DNA from: Gammaproteobacteria bacterium
GTDB lineage: Bacteria > Pseudomonadota > Gammaproteobacteria > Steroidobacterales > Woeseiaceae
Direction: 5' to 3'
NCBI GenBank assembly: GCA_029884455.1
Contig: JAOUHU010000028.1
Location: 1-37,880, forward strand
DNA: 37,880 nt
Made by a program: the position numbers and the translations under genes. Shown piece after piece: positions 24,507-34,089 of this stretch; the stretch's first letter is position 1; every line of letters starts with the position of its first letter. A model generated the notes under the pieces. The model worked only from the letters and a program-made list of their open reading frames with translations. It made no database searches and was not told the origin of the DNA.

Positions 24507-25830
24507 AACGGCGAGACATGGCAAGCTGCAGCGCTTGCTTGGCAAAGGTTTTTCGATTGCGGCGTGTGTCGGTCTCATTGTCGGCCTCGGCATACTGCGA
24601 ACGCCGGGAGAAATTGCCGTAACCATTGCCAATCCTGTCGCCTACATGGCGATGTGGGTTGGCGTGGGCTGTTTCGTGCTGCTGAGCCTGTCGGTGGTCG
24701 CCGAACTGATCGCGATGACACCGAGGTCCGGTGGTATCTACGCCATGGTGGCGCACGCTTACGGTCCTTACCCCGGTTTCCTGATTGGCTGGACCGACTG
24801 GATTTCAACCTGCGCGGCGCTGGCTCTCAAATCGGTGGTAGTGACCGAGTACATCGCGCTCGTGGTGCCGTCGCTTGCACCGCATACGACCTGGCTGGCA
24901 TTGGGCATTACCAGCGCATTCGCGATGCTGCAATTGGCCGGTACCCGCAGCAGTGCCCGCGTGCAGCAGCTGGCGTCGACCGGTATTGGCCTGATCGTCA
25001 TTGCATTGGCAGCCGCGCTGTTCGTCGGCGCGTTCGTGAATGGCGGCGTGGTTGACGTACCGGCGTCAACCACCATTACGCGCTCTCCTGCTCTTGCCGC
25101 CATGGGATTGACCGTGGCAGCGATAGTGTTCACCTACGATGGCTGGTTCGCGGCGAGCTATTTTAGCGGTGAGGTGAAATCCGGTGGCCGCGCGGTTGCA
25201 CTGGGCAGCCTGCAGGGCGCCGTTATCGTCATGGTGCTGTATGTGTTGTTGAATCTCGCCCTGGTCATGAGCGTGCCATTGACTGCGCTGGCCGGGCACA
25301 AGCTTGCGCTGGCCGGTGCACTGGATCTCGTTTTCGGTACCGGTGCCGGCAATATCCTGCTGTTTGCGGCGATCTTCATCCTGCTGGCGCATCAGAACCT
25401 GCAATACATGATCGCGTCACGCATCCTGTACGCGCTGTCGGTGGATGGTCTTGGCAATCGTCACGCCACGGTTGTCACTGAACGGGGCGCGCCGGCGCCG
25501 GCGCTGGTCTTTTCCTGGCTGGCAGTCTCCTGCCTGATCATCGCGGGCACCTTCGAGTTCCTGCTGAACCTCGTCACCATCATGTTCATGGCGATGTACG
25601 TCGCCTTGATTGTCGGTGTTTTTCGCCTGCGCAGGCAGGAGCCTGCCGCCGAGCGCCCGTTTCGCGCCTGGGGATATCCGGCCTCCGGGATTTTCTGTGC
25701 CCTGGGGTGGCTGGCGATTGGCTCGTTCGTGACGCTCACCAATCCGAGCTCGGCGCTGTATGGGCTGGTGCTGGTGCTGATCTCGGCGCCGACCTACTGG
25801 TGGGTCAGGTCGCGTCGCGCGATTGCCTGA
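24496..25830 (+). CDS. APC-superfamily amino acid permease
   Basis: A 444-residue inner-membrane protein with about 12 hydrophobic segments. The first helix has the APC motif (GFSIAACVGLIVGLGIL) and TPRSGGIYAMVAHAYGPYPG matches the family's helix 2-3 region. It would import an amino acid, possibly by exchange or proton symport; the substrate is not deducible. Start is a GTG at 24496 inside the end of yceH, which points to translational coupling. The last 26 nt overlap the end of the convergent truncated hemoglobin gene. Confidence 0.9.
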   Translation: MQAETARHGKLQRLLGKGFSIAACVGLIVGLGILRTPGEIAVTIANPVAYMAMWVGVGCFVLLSLSVVAELIAMTPRSGGIYAMVAHAYGPYPGFLIGWTDWISTCAALALKSVVVTEYIALVVPSLAPHTTWLALGITSAFAMLQLAGTRSSARVQQLASTGIGLIVIALAAALFVGAFVNGGVVDVPASTTITRSPALAAMGLTVAAIVFTYDGWFAASYFSGEVKSGGRAVALGSLQGAVIVMVLYVLLNLALVMSVPLTALAGHKLALAGALDLVFGTGAGNILLFAAIFILLAHQNLQYMIASRILYALSVDGLGNRHATVVTERGAPAPALVFSWLAVSCLIIAGTFEFLLNLVTIMFMAMYVALIVGVFRLRRQEPAAERPFRAWGYPASGIFCALGWLAIGSFVTLTNPSSALYGLVLVLISAPTYWWVRSRRAIA

Positions 25831-26245
25831 GCAATTCCACGCGGCGTCGCACGGCCTCGGCCGGTACGAACAGCTGTTGCATGAGATATATCTTGAAGTC
25901 GTCGGCAAATGGCTGATTGGCAACTGTTTCGCCCATACAGCTAAGCCACTGGTCCCGCTCCGCGCTGGCAACAGCAAGGTGTTCGTGCGCGCGTGGAATG
26001 CTGATGCCGCCATATTTCTCGCTGTAGAGTTTTGGCCCACCCAGCCAACCGCAGAGGAAGCGCGCCAACTTGTCGCGCGACAGGTCCTTGTCTGCCGGGT
26101 GCATGTCATAAATCTGCCGGAAGCGTGCATCGCTGCCCATGCGATCGAAGAATTCGTCAACCAGCTTGCGAATGCCGGTTTCGCCGCCTGCCGCCTGGTA
26201 GGAGGCATCGCCAATACCATACTTCCTGGATTCGGCGTGCTGCAT
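25805..26245 (-). CDS. Group II truncated hemoglobin
   Basis: A 146-residue protein from the ATG at 26245, which follows the sulfotransferase stop after 1 nt (TAATATG). The globin part begins YQAAGGETGIRKLVDEFFDRM, then FRQIYDMHP, ARFLCGWLGGPKLYSEKYGG and RAHEHLAVASAERDQWLSCM. The invariant Trp of group II and the proximal His in the HEH segment are present. Such globins bind oxygen or NO and often protect against nitrosative stress. A longer in-frame start upstream would only overlap the sulfotransferase gene. The coupling to a sulfotransferase is unusual; a shared pathway is not evident. Confidence 0.93.
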   Translation of the reverse strand: MQHAESRKYGIGDASYQAAGGETGIRKLVDEFFDRMGSDARFRQIYDMHPADKDLSRDKLARFLCGWLGGPKLYSEKYGGISIPRAHEHLAVASAERDQWLSCMGETVANQPFADDFKIYLMQQLFVPAEAVRRRVELLRQSRDAT

Positions 26246-26246
26246 A

Positions 26247-27122
26247 TTAGTCCGGGTAGTATTCGCGGGCTTGGGAGCCGGCCAGAAATCGCGCCACAAA
26301 ATGTATCCAGGCCTTGCGCGGATTTCTCCAGGCCTCGGCAACGGCAATTCTGACTTCGCCCTTTTGCTCGGCCAGTACGCGTTCGTTGGCTGGCGGGTAC
26401 AGGTGCTGCTGGCGCCAGTCGAGATGCACGCGATCCGCTGCCACAAACATCGCTTCGTTCAGCGGCAGCCTGGCCCAGGCGGCGATCGCTTGCAGCGTCT
26501 CGACGGGCCGGGCAGTCAGATCTTCGTAGCGCAACGCCAAGAAACGACCCGGCAGCGCCACCTGCCACTGTTGCAGTCTGCGTTGCCGCTGTTTCCAGTC
26601 GCGCGCATTACGGATCAGCGCCGACAGGCTGCGCTTTTTTGAGTACCAGCTGCAGGCGACGGCGCGCGGGTCGCGCACCAGGTTCAACAGGTAAAAATCG
26701 ACGTCGGGCAGGAGACTGAACGCCAGTGCCATTTCCGGCGCCTTGGAACTGTCAACCAGGTGCGTTGCCCCGGTATCCGCAATCAGCCGTGTAAGCACTG
26801 CCTGCACGCCGAGCAGAAAGTCGGCATGCCGTTGTTGCAGTTCGCTGCGCGAGGTCGCACTTGACCAGTCGGACTTTCTCATTGCGTCGCTGAAGAAGGC
26901 CTTGCCCGCCCGTTGCATGGCCTTCGAGTTGGCAACTGCACTGCCGTACCTCGGGCAGTGATGCAGCGTCTCGCCGCAGCTGCAAAGCTCATCGTCGTCA
27001 TAGGCGCGCCACAGGTGTCTTAGCTGCCCCAGGTTGAAAACCCGCGCGTCCTGCGACAACAGCAGCGACAGCAGGGTGCTGCCGGAGCGCCCCGAACCGC
27101 TGATTGCGATCAGTTTCACCAC
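26247..27122 (-). CDS. PAPS-dependent sulfotransferase family protein
   Basis: A 291-residue protein. The 5'-phosphosulfate-binding loop is at the N-terminus ([15 protein letters not shown], about residues 9-23) and the 3'-phosphate site is [11 protein letters not shown] (about residues 149-159). A Cys cluster ([12 protein letters not shown]) between them is common in the bacterial Sulfotransfer_3 group. The family moves sulfate from PAPS to hydroxyls or amines of sugars, lipids or proteins; the acceptor is unknown. Start ATG at 27122. Divergent from the adenylation-carrier-SGNH fusion (133-bp gap), which suggests that both may modify a surface polymer or lipid, as an inference. Confidence 0.85.
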   Translation of the reverse strand: MVKLIAISGSGRSGSTLLSLLLSQDARVFNLGQLRHLWRAYDDDELCSCGETLHHCPRYGSAVANSKAMQRAGKAFFSDAMRKSDWSSATSRSELQQRHADFLLGVQAVLTRLIADTGATHLVDSSKAPEMALAFSLLPDVDFYLLNLVRDPRAVACSWYSKKRSLSALIRNARDWKQRQRRLQQWQVALPGRFLALRYEDLTARPVETLQAIAAWARLPLNEAMFVAADRVHLDWRQQHLYPPANERVLAEQKGEVRIAVAEAWRNPRKAWIHFVARFLAGSQAREYYPD

Positions 27123-27255
27123 TCAGGTTTGCTCATATTTAGCACTGGTCTGATGGCCAATTATCCATATACTGAGCCTCCCTAAACCACCAGCGCACGA
27201 AGTTTCAGATGCCAGCGTACCATCAAGATCGGCACTTGTTTATGCGCCTTCGGGA

Positions 27256-29943
27256 ATGACAGCGAAAGTTGCATACCAGCCTGGTCGGCGAATTCTCGAG
27301 TGTGCCGCGCGCGAACCGGACAAGATTGCATTGCGCATCGCCGGCGAATCGTGGACCTACGCTGAATTGCTCGCCGCTGCGGCAGCAATTGCAAAGTCGT
27401 TTCCGGACATTGCTGCCGGTACGCCACAGCCTGTCACCGCAATCATGGCGCAGCGGCATATCTCGGCCTATGCGGGCATTCTTGCGGCGCGCCTCTGCGG
27501 GCATGCGTACGTGCCGCTGAACGTCAATCACCCGTGCCAGCGGAATGCGACCATCCTGAAGAATTCGGCTGCTGAACGCGTGGTCTGTGGCGAACTGGCG
27601 GCGCCCAAGTTGCGCAATATCCTGCAGCTTGCGGGTGCCGGTAGCGAGTTGTTGCCGACTATCCACTGCGGTGACCGGAAGTGCGACTACGCTGCCGCGG
27701 CGCCAGGCGATGCACAGCACTGGAGCAGGGCACGTGAAGGCTCTCTGGCCGATCTTGCCTACATCCTGTTTACCTCCGGCAGCACCGGCCAGCCCAAGGG
27801 CGTGCCGATCCAGAATCGTCAGCTCGAGGCGTACCTCGGCGTGGCCGGAGCGCTGCTCGACGTGCATGCCGACGATCGTTTTTCGCAGACATTCGACCTT
27901 ACATTCGACCTGTCGGTGCATGACCTGTTTGTCTGCTGGGAGAACGGCGCAACCCTGGTTGTGCCGTCGGAAAAAGAGCTGCGCATGCCATCAGCCTATA
28001 TAAAAGAGCAGGGTATAACATGCTGGTTCTCGGTGCCGTCGCTGGCCTACCAGGTGCGCTTGCAGGAGGACCTGGTGGCAGGCGCGTTTCCGCGCCTGCG
28101 GCACAGCCTGTTTTGTGGCGAGGCATTGCCAACACTGGTCGCCCGCGAATGGGCTCGGGCTGCGCCGAACTCCATAGTTGAAAACTGGTATGGCCCTACC
28201 GAGGCGACCATCGCCTGTTCGCGCTACGTAATTTCGGATGCGCCGATTGACGACGATACCGTGCCGATCGGCAAAGCCTTTCCGGGCATGCAACTGCTGA
28301 TCCAGGACGGAGAACTGCTGCTCGCAGGTGAGCAGCTGGCGAGCGGTTATCTCAACGACCCGGAAAAAACCGCGGCCAGTTTCATTACCCTGCCTGACGG
28401 GCGTGCAGCGTACCGGACCGGCGACCGCGCTGCGCTTGGCGCGGATGGCAACGTACGTTTCCTGGGCCGCATCGACAACCAGGTCAAGGTGCGTGGCTAT
28501 CGCATAGAACTCGGTGAAATCGAAGCGGCATTGCGCGCGGCCTCGTCGGGACTTAATGCAGTTGCCCTGGCATGGCCCGGCGGCACGGAAATCGCGACCT
28601 CCATTGTTGCGGCCCTGGAAACTGACACGGCCGATACCGCGGCCATTCGCAAGCAGCTGGCAGCGACCCTGCCGGACTATATGGTGCCGGCGATGATTTT
28701 CTGCATTGCCACGTTTCCGAAGAATGCGAGCGGCAAGATGGACCGCAAGGCACTCGCTGCGATGTTGCAAGATGCTGCGCACAGCGATGCCCGGGATGAC
28801 AGCAGCAACACGGCCGGACTGTCGCGCGAGGCTGATTTGCTGCTTAAGGCTATCCTGCGTTTTGCACCATTGTTGCGCCCACGCGATGTGATGCGTGCGA
28901 AAAACCTGTTCGATGCCGGCATGGACTCACTGGCGTTTGTCAGTGTCACGACCGAGATCGAGCATAGCCTTGGACTCTCGCTGAACCAGGATACGGTGAT
29001 CCTGCTGGCGCATATGTCGTTTGACGAAATTGTCAGCGAGGCGCAGGGCAAGACGCGACGGCTCAGTGCGCCCGTCGATGAGGATCGACTCGACCTGTTC
29101 GACCGCGTGCGGCAGTTTCTCGGCATTCCGCGCATCATCAAGAAGCCGCGCGCCAATCGCGCTTTGCACTTTATCCAGCGCTTTCCGGCCTACCTCGCCG
29201 AACACGGTGCACCTGATATGCTGGCCGTTGGATCCTCGGGCACGTTTCGTGCTATCTGCCCCGCCGAATTCGGTGCAGGCAAAGTGGTGCTGAACGCCGG
29301 TTTTCCGGCGGTCAATGCCGCCGGCATGTATCGCATGTGCCTGTTCATTAAGGACCAGTTTGAGGCAGCAAATTTACGCGTGCCGCTGATCCTCTATGAA
29401 CTGGACCCAATGCACATCAGTACCACACCGCCGCGCAGCGATATCAATCTTGGCCCGGATTTTTTCTCCGGCAATGTACTGCCGTTGCGTGGCGGCCGCA
29501 CGAATCCGGAATTTGAGTGGCTGGTCGAGACCCGGGGTGCCTGGAACGCGCCGGAGGAGGCGCGACAAAAAGATCGCAAGCCGAACTGGGTGCGTGATCG
29601 CGATCGCGTCGTAGCGGCCGCTTATCTTGGCGAGATTGAATTCGAGCCGCAGGCCGTAAATCGCTGGTTCGATGCGGCCCGCGTACTGCAGTCAATTACG
29701 GACCGACTGGTGTGCTTCATTCACCCGGTCGACCAGGTCCTGACCAATGAGCTAAAGGACGAAATATCCCGGGATACGCTGACGCGGTTAACGGCGGACA
29801 TCAGTAGCAAGCTTGGTATTGAAGTGCTGGCGTGGGATGGGTTCGACCTGCAGCCGGATGACTTCCTCGACATCAACCACATGAATGCGCGCGGCGGTCG
29901 CGAAAAACTCAGTCGCCAACTGGCGAGCAAACTCAATTTGTAG
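27256..29943 (+). CDS. Adenylation-carrier-SGNH fusion protein, Dlt-like
   Basis: An 895-residue protein with three parts. (1) An adenylation domain, about 1-505: A3 motif LFTSGSTGQPKGVP (near 171-184), FDLSVHD (D218), SLFCGEALP (C287), NWYGPTEAT, YRTGDRA, RIDNQVKVRGYRIELGEIE, NASGKMDRKA. (2) A carrier domain, about 510-600, with NLFDAGMDSLAF and phosphopantetheine Ser558. (3) A C-terminal SGNH/DltD-like hydrolase-transferase domain, about 625-895, with VGSSGTF (S660) and DINHMNARGG (D872, H875). The CGEALP segment and its Cys resemble DltA, the D-alanine:carrier ligase. No signal peptide or membrane helix is visible, so it is cytosolic as read. There is no condensation or thioesterase domain and no MBOAT (DltB) gene in the window. 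The start ATG has only GGGA upstream. Amino-acyl activation and transfer is well supported; D-alanine is inferred. Confidence 0.85.
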   Translation: MTAKVAYQPGRRILECAAREPDKIALRIAGESWTYAELLAAAAAIAKSFPDIAAGTPQPVTAIMAQRHISAYAGILAARLCGHAYVPLNVNHPCQRNATILKNSAAERVVCGELAAPKLRNILQLAGAGSELLPTIHCGDRKCDYAAAAPGDAQHWSRAREGSLADLAYILFTSGSTGQPKGVPIQNRQLEAYLGVAGALLDVHADDRFSQTFDLTFDLSVHDLFVCWENGATLVVPSEKELRMPSAYIKEQGITCWFSVPSLAYQVRLQEDLVAGAFPRLRHSLFCGEALPTLVAREWARAAPNSIVENWYGPTEATIACSRYVISDAPIDDDTVPIGKAFPGMQLLIQDGELLLAGEQLASGYLNDPEKTAASFITLPDGRAAYRTGDRAALGADGNVRFLGRIDNQVKVRGYRIELGEIEAALRAASSGLNAVALAWPGGTEIATSIVAALETDTADTAAIRKQLAATLPDYMVPAMIFCIATFPKNASGKMDRKALAAMLQDAAHSDARDDSSNTAGLSREADLLLKAILRFAPLLRPRDVMRAKNLFDAGMDSLAFVSVTTEIEHSLGLSLNQDTVILLAHMSFDEIVSEAQGKTRRLSAPVDEDRLDLFDRVRQFLGIPRIIKKPRANRALHFIQRFPAYLAEHGAPDMLAVGSSGTFRAICPAEFGAGKVVLNAGFPAVNAAGMYRMCLFIKDQFEAANLRVPLILYELDPMHISTTPPRSDINLGPDFFSGNVLPLRGGRTNPEFEWLVETRGAWNAPEEARQKDRKPNWVRDRDRVVAAAYLGEIEFEPQAVNRWFDAARVLQSITDRLVCFIHPVDQVLTNELKDEISRDTLTRLTADISSKLGIEVLAWDGFDLQPDDFLDINHMNARGGREKLSRQLASKLNL

Positions 29944-31015
29944 CGGCGGTTCCGGTGCCCGAGCCCGCGACCGCGGCACTGTTTACGGTCACCTGCATGC
30001 CGGTACCCAGACGCTCGGCGCCGCGCGTTACCACCTGGTCGCCGGCCTGGATCTCGCCTATGACCTCGATATAAATACCATCACTGAGTCCGGTGATTAC
30101 CTGCACCTGCTCTGCGGTCATGTCGTCCTTGATGCGAAACACCGAAGCGCCTTCGCGCCGCAACACCAGGGCGTCACGCGGCACCGTCAATACCTGCTTT
30201 GCGTCTGCCGTAGGCATGGCAAGCCGCACACTTTCGCCGACCGTCCAGATGTCTGGATTCGCATCCAGTCGCACCTCAAACATATGCGACTGTGGATTAC
30301 CAAACGGCACAATGGTGCGCACCGAAGCGACGTCGCTGCGGTAATCGTTGTGCATCTCGAGCACCGCACGATCCTTGATGAAGTTGACCGTATTAAGCGG
30401 TGCGCGTGCGACAACTTCGAGCGAGTCTGGATCCACGACGCGAATGACTTCGTCAGCGACATTGAGCCGCTCACCGATATTGCGCAGCCTTTCGGTAACA
30501 ATGCCGTCAAACGGCGCGCGTATCTGGGTCACGTGCATGGATATCTGCGTCAGGCCAAGCTGTACGCGGGCCATGGTCTCTTCGCTTTCGGCAATCGCAA
30601 GATCGGAGATGGTCTGGTCGAGCTGACTTTTGGCCGACAGGTTTTTTTCGGCCAACTGGTCAAGGCGGTCTTTCTCGGAACGCAGGAATTTTACGCGCGC
30701 CTGCTCACGCTCGACACGAGCCTGCGCCTCCATCTCCTGCAGTTTGAAGGTGAAGTCTTCCAGCCGGGCGACGGTTTCGTCTTTCTTGACCACGGTACCC
30801 ACTTCAGCAATCCAGATCAGTTTCGCCGACAGTTCCGATGCCAGCCTGGAATCGTAACGACTGACAACAGTGCCGGGCACTTCCACTGACGGCGCGAGTT
30901 CGCGCAGTTCGGCATCGGCAGTGACCACGACCGACGGTCCGAAATCCTGCGCCAGCGCGACCGTGCTTATAGCGACGCCGGCAAGTCCAGCGAACATGCT
31001 GCGTAATATATTCAT
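29933..31015 (-). CDS. RND efflux periplasmic adaptor (membrane fusion protein)
   Basis: A 360-residue protein with a signal peptide (about 1-22, cleavage after TVALA). The HlyD-type order is visible: a lipoyl half (AEVGTVVKKDETVARLED), a helical hairpin rich in Glu/Arg/Gln (about 90-150), the second lipoyl half (TQIRAPFDGIVTERLRNIGE), then the beta-barrel and membrane-proximal domains. It links an inner-membrane RND pump to an outer-membrane channel; no channel gene is present here. There is no lipobox. The start overlaps the pump's stop... the order on the transcript is pump first, then adaptor, with a 4-nt ATGA overlap. Its last 11 nt overlap the convergent fusion gene. Confidence 0.92.
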   Translation of the reverse strand: MNILRSMFAGLAGVAISTVALAQDFGPSVVVTADAELRELAPSVEVPGTVVSRYDSRLASELSAKLIWIAEVGTVVKKDETVARLEDFTFKLQEMEAQARVEREQARVKFLRSEKDRLDQLAEKNLSAKSQLDQTISDLAIAESEETMARVQLGLTQISMHVTQIRAPFDGIVTERLRNIGERLNVADEVIRVVDPDSLEVVARAPLNTVNFIKDRAVLEMHNDYRSDVASVRTIVPFGNPQSHMFEVRLDANPDIWTVGESVRLAMPTADAKQVLTVPRDALVLRREGASVFRIKDDMTAEQVQVITGLSDGIYIEVIGEIQAGDQVVTRGAERLGTGMQVTVNSAAVAGSGTGTAATN

Positions 31016-34000
31016 CGGCTGATACCTGCGGGTGCGACTTCCGGAGCAGTAACACGGGAGGTCGATTCTGCCGTTTCTCCGAGTCGAAGCAAGCTTGGCA
31101 GGAGAATCAGGGTGAAAACCGTGCTGACTGTCATGCCGCCAACGATAACCGCGGCAAGCCCCTGGTAGACCTCGCTGCCCGGGCCCGGAATCAGCAGCAA
31201 CGGCAGCATGCCGAAAATACTGGTCAGCGTACTCATCAGGATCGGTCGCAGGCGGCGCCGTACAGCCTGTTCCACGGCGCTGCGACGATCCAGTCCTTCG
31301 CGCTCTGCTACGCGGGTCTGGTGCACAAGCAAAATCGCATTATTCACGACCAGTCCCAGCAGCGTAATAAATCCGATCATGGTCAGGAGGTCCATCGGCA
31401 GACTCATGATGCGCAACAGCGCCACACCGCCGACAGTCGCCAGTGGTAATGCGGCGACAACCAGCAGGCTGTCGACAAACGAGCGGAACAAGCCACTCAT
31501 CAACAAGTACAAAACGATGATTGCGAGAAAGAAGCTGCGCGCCATGTTGCCTAGTGCGATATCCAGGTCGTCGGCACTGCCGTAGTAACTGATCTCGCCA
31601 TCCTCGGGCAGCATCTGCAGCAAGGCAGGTTCGACGTTTGCTTTCAGAATATCGACGGTTTCCTCGAGGGTCTTGTCCTTGGGCGGCGTGATGGACAGCG
31701 TTACCGCGCGGCGCCGGTCAACCCGCCGCACCTGGTTAGGACCTGCGGTACGCTCCATTCGAACCAGCTGGTCGACCGACTGGATGCCGCCGGCCGGCGT
31801 TGCTACGGGTGTCGCCGCGAGCTGCTCGGGGCTGCTCCACGCCGGCGCCCGCAGCACAATATTCATGCGATTGTCGCCGTCGAAATACTCTCCGACGAAG
31901 ACACCATCGCCAAGCGCGCTCATGACCGTGGACATCTGGCGACGCGTCCAGCCGGCCTCGGTAATGCGATGCTCATCAGGAATGAAGCGCAACTCCGGTT
32001 CGGCGAAATCCACGCCCGGAATTGGCCTCGCCTGGGCGCCAGGCAGGTTTTCAGCGACCAGGCGCATACCGGTGCGCGCAGCCTCGAGCATCGCGTCCAT
32101 GTCACGGCTTTGAATATTCAATTCGATATTGCTGCCACCACCGAGGCGATCGAAGATGCCCCACTGGTTTGCGAATGCCATGGTGTCGGGGAAGCCGGCG
32201 AGGATCTCGGTATTCAGCTTGTCAATCATTGCTTCGGTTTCATCGACATCCACCATGCGAGCACCTGCGAAAGCGAAAGACCCGAACACGCCCATGAAAA
32301 AACTGTCGACCTCCAGCTCCGCGCCTTCTTCAAAATGCGGCTGCATCCGGGCAATCACCGGATCGCCGAATTCGGAGCGCGCCGTGGTCACGCTTTGTCC
32401 AGGAGGCTGCATGATGAAGGCAAAAATCCAGCCCTGCTTGCCCTCGGGCAGATAATTGGCGGGTGGCAGCAGCAGCCAGGTGAACACGCTTGCGCCTGCA
32501 AACAGCCCGCCGATCAGTGCATGTCGCATTTTCGGCTGGTCCGTGAGCCGCATGACGCGGTCGGTTATGCCTTGCCACCAGTTGGCGTGTTCGTCGGTGA
32601 GATTGATGTCCTTCAGCCACTTTGCGGCTGCGGTCGGAATGATCGTTACGGCGATGATCAGCGATGCGGTAACCGCAACCGAAATGACCAGGGCGAGGTC
32701 GGCGAATAATTGTCCGGACACGTCATTCAGGAACAGGATCGGCAGGAATATAACGACCGTGGTGGCGGTCGAGGCCATAAGGGCGCCCCAGACTTCGGTG
32801 CTGCCGCGGCTGGCAGCTTCCTCGCCGGCAACATTTTCCTCGCGCAGTCGCACGATGTTTTCGAGCACGACAATGGCTGCATCCAGCACCATGCCGGTAG
32901 CGAAGGCCAGTCCGGCGAGTGAGATCATGTTGAGTGTGCGGCCGGTAATCTGCATCACCACGAATGCCGTAAACAGGGATACCGGGATCGCAAGCGCGAC
33001 GATGAAGGTGGCGCGAAAACGGCGCATGAACCACCAGAGTATCGTTACCGCGAGAAAGATGCCGAGCAACAGGTTGGTGCGCAGCATGGCGATCGAGTCT
33101 TCAATGTAGATCGACTCGTCGTAAGCCTGCTTGATCTCCAGCCCTTCGCGGGCCAGCGGACCTTCCTCGAGTTCCCTGATGGCGAGTTTGAGTTCGCGCA
33201 TCACCTCGAGCACGTTTACGCCCTGTTCGACCTGGGTATCGAAAGCGATCGAGTCCTTGCCGCTCTGGGTCATGAAGCCGCTCGAGTCCTGCATGACGAC
33301 CTCGACCGTGGCAATGTCGCTGAGGCGCACAGGGTTTCCGCCACGCCAGTCGAGCACCATGTCGCCGTAGTCGGCGAGATCGTATTTGCCCGCATAGCGC
33401 AGCGTGTACTGGCGGCGGCCGACGTCATTGAAGCCGCCCGAGGTGTCGTTATTGCCACCGGCGAGGCCGGCGAGGGTAGGAATGTCGATGCCGAGGGCCG
33501 CGGCACGGTAAGGATCGAAGGTAATTCGCACCTCGTTTTCGCGGCCGCCATAGGCATTCGACTTCGATACACCCGGCACGCGCTCGATGCGCGCCTGAAT
33601 GACCTCGCGCACGAACTCAGCGTAGCTCGCCATCGGCCGCTCATTGCCGGGCACCCGCGTCAGCGAAAACCAGGCGATCTGGGCGCCGAAACTGTCCTGC
33701 CCGGCATAAATCCTCGGTTCGGTGACATCGGCAGGATAACGCGGCACCTGGTTGAGGCGATTTACGACCTCGATCAGCGAGCGCTGCAGGTCGGTGCCGA
33801 CCGCAAACATCAGGTTGATGTTGCCATTACCGCGCGATGCCGATGATTCCATTTTTTCGAGTCCCGGAATGCCGCGCAGCACGTCCTCCTGGGGCTCGAT
33901 AATTTCGGATTCGACCTCTTCGGGTGCTGCCGCGCGCCAGCCGGTAGTAATCTGGATGAATGACTGTTGCACGTCGGGGATCATCTGCACCGGCAGGCTG

Positions 34001-34089
34001 ACCATGGCCACGGTACCCATCAGCATGACCATCAGAATGGCCGCGATCACCGCGACCGGATTGGATAAGGAAATACGTGTGAGATTCAC
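31012..34089 (-). CDS. RND efflux transporter, inner-membrane pump subunit
   Basis: About 1025 residues with the RND plan: one N-terminal helix (NPVAVIAAILMVMLMGTVAM), a large periplasmic domain, helices 2-6, and a repeat of the pattern in the second half. Helix 4 reads GMVLDAAIVVLEN, with a single Asp where AcrB has two. Helix 10 reads GLVVNNAILLV, with Asn where AcrB has the relay Lys. The start is taken as GTG at 34089 because it gives the normal N-terminus (VNLTRISLSNP); an ATG at 34113 adds eight residues that do not fit the family. It overlaps the adaptor by ATGA. Substrates are unknown, either hydrophobic compounds or metals. In the transcript the pump precedes the adaptor, opposite to the usual order. 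Confidence 0.93.
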   Translation of the reverse strand: MNLTRISLSNPVAVIAAILMVMLMGTVAMVSLPVQMIPDVQQSFIQITTGWRAAAPEEVESEIIEPQEDVLRGIPGLEKMESSASRGNGNINLMFAVGTDLQRSLIEVVNRLNQVPRYPADVTEPRIYAGQDSFGAQIAWFSLTRVPGNERPMASYAEFVREVIQARIERVPGVSKSNAYGGRENEVRITFDPYRAAALGIDIPTLAGLAGGNNDTSGGFNDVGRRQYTLRYAGKYDLADYGDMVLDWRGGNPVRLSDIATVEVVMQDSSGFMTQSGKDSIAFDTQVEQGVNVLEVMRELKLAIRELEEGPLAREGLEIKQAYDESIYIEDSIAMLRTNLLLGIFLAVTILWWFMRRFRATFIVALAIPVSLFTAFVVMQITGRTLNMISLAGLAFATGMVLDAAIVVLENIVRLREENVAGEEAASRGSTEVWGALMASTATTVVIFLPILFLNDVSGQLFADLALVISVAVTASLIIAVTIIPTAAAKWLKDINLTDEHANWWQGITDRVMRLTDQPKMRHALIGGLFAGASVFTWLLLPPANYLPEGKQGWIFAFIMQPPGQSVTTARSEFGDPVIARMQPHFEEGAELEVDSFFMGVFGSFAFAGARMVDVDETEAMIDKLNTEILAGFPDTMAFANQWGIFDRLGGGSNIELNIQSRDMDAMLEAARTGMRLVAENLPGAQARPIPGVDFAEPELRFIPDEHRITEAGWTRRQMSTVMSALGDGVFVGEYFDGDNRMNIVLRAPAWSSPEQLAATPVATPAGGIQSVDQLVRMERTAGPNQVRRVDRRRAVTLSITPPKDKTLEETVDILKANVEPALLQMLPEDGEISYYGSADDLDIALGNMARSFFLAIIVLYLLMSGLFRSFVDSLLVVAALPLATVGGVALLRIMSLPMDLLTMIGFITLLGLVVNNAILLVHQTRVAEREGLDRRSAVEQAVRRRLRPILMSTLTSIFGMLPLLLIPGPGSEVYQGLAAVIVGGMTVSTVFTLILLPSLLRLGETAESTSRVTAPEVAPAGISR

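Noticed and set aside
25417..26568. 383-codon minus-strand frame across the permease, globin and sulfotransferase genes
   Set aside because: Runs out of frame through three genes with clear family motifs.
29885..30889. 334-codon plus-strand frame continuing past the fusion gene
   Set aside because: Antisense to the RND adaptor; no domain, no ribosome site.
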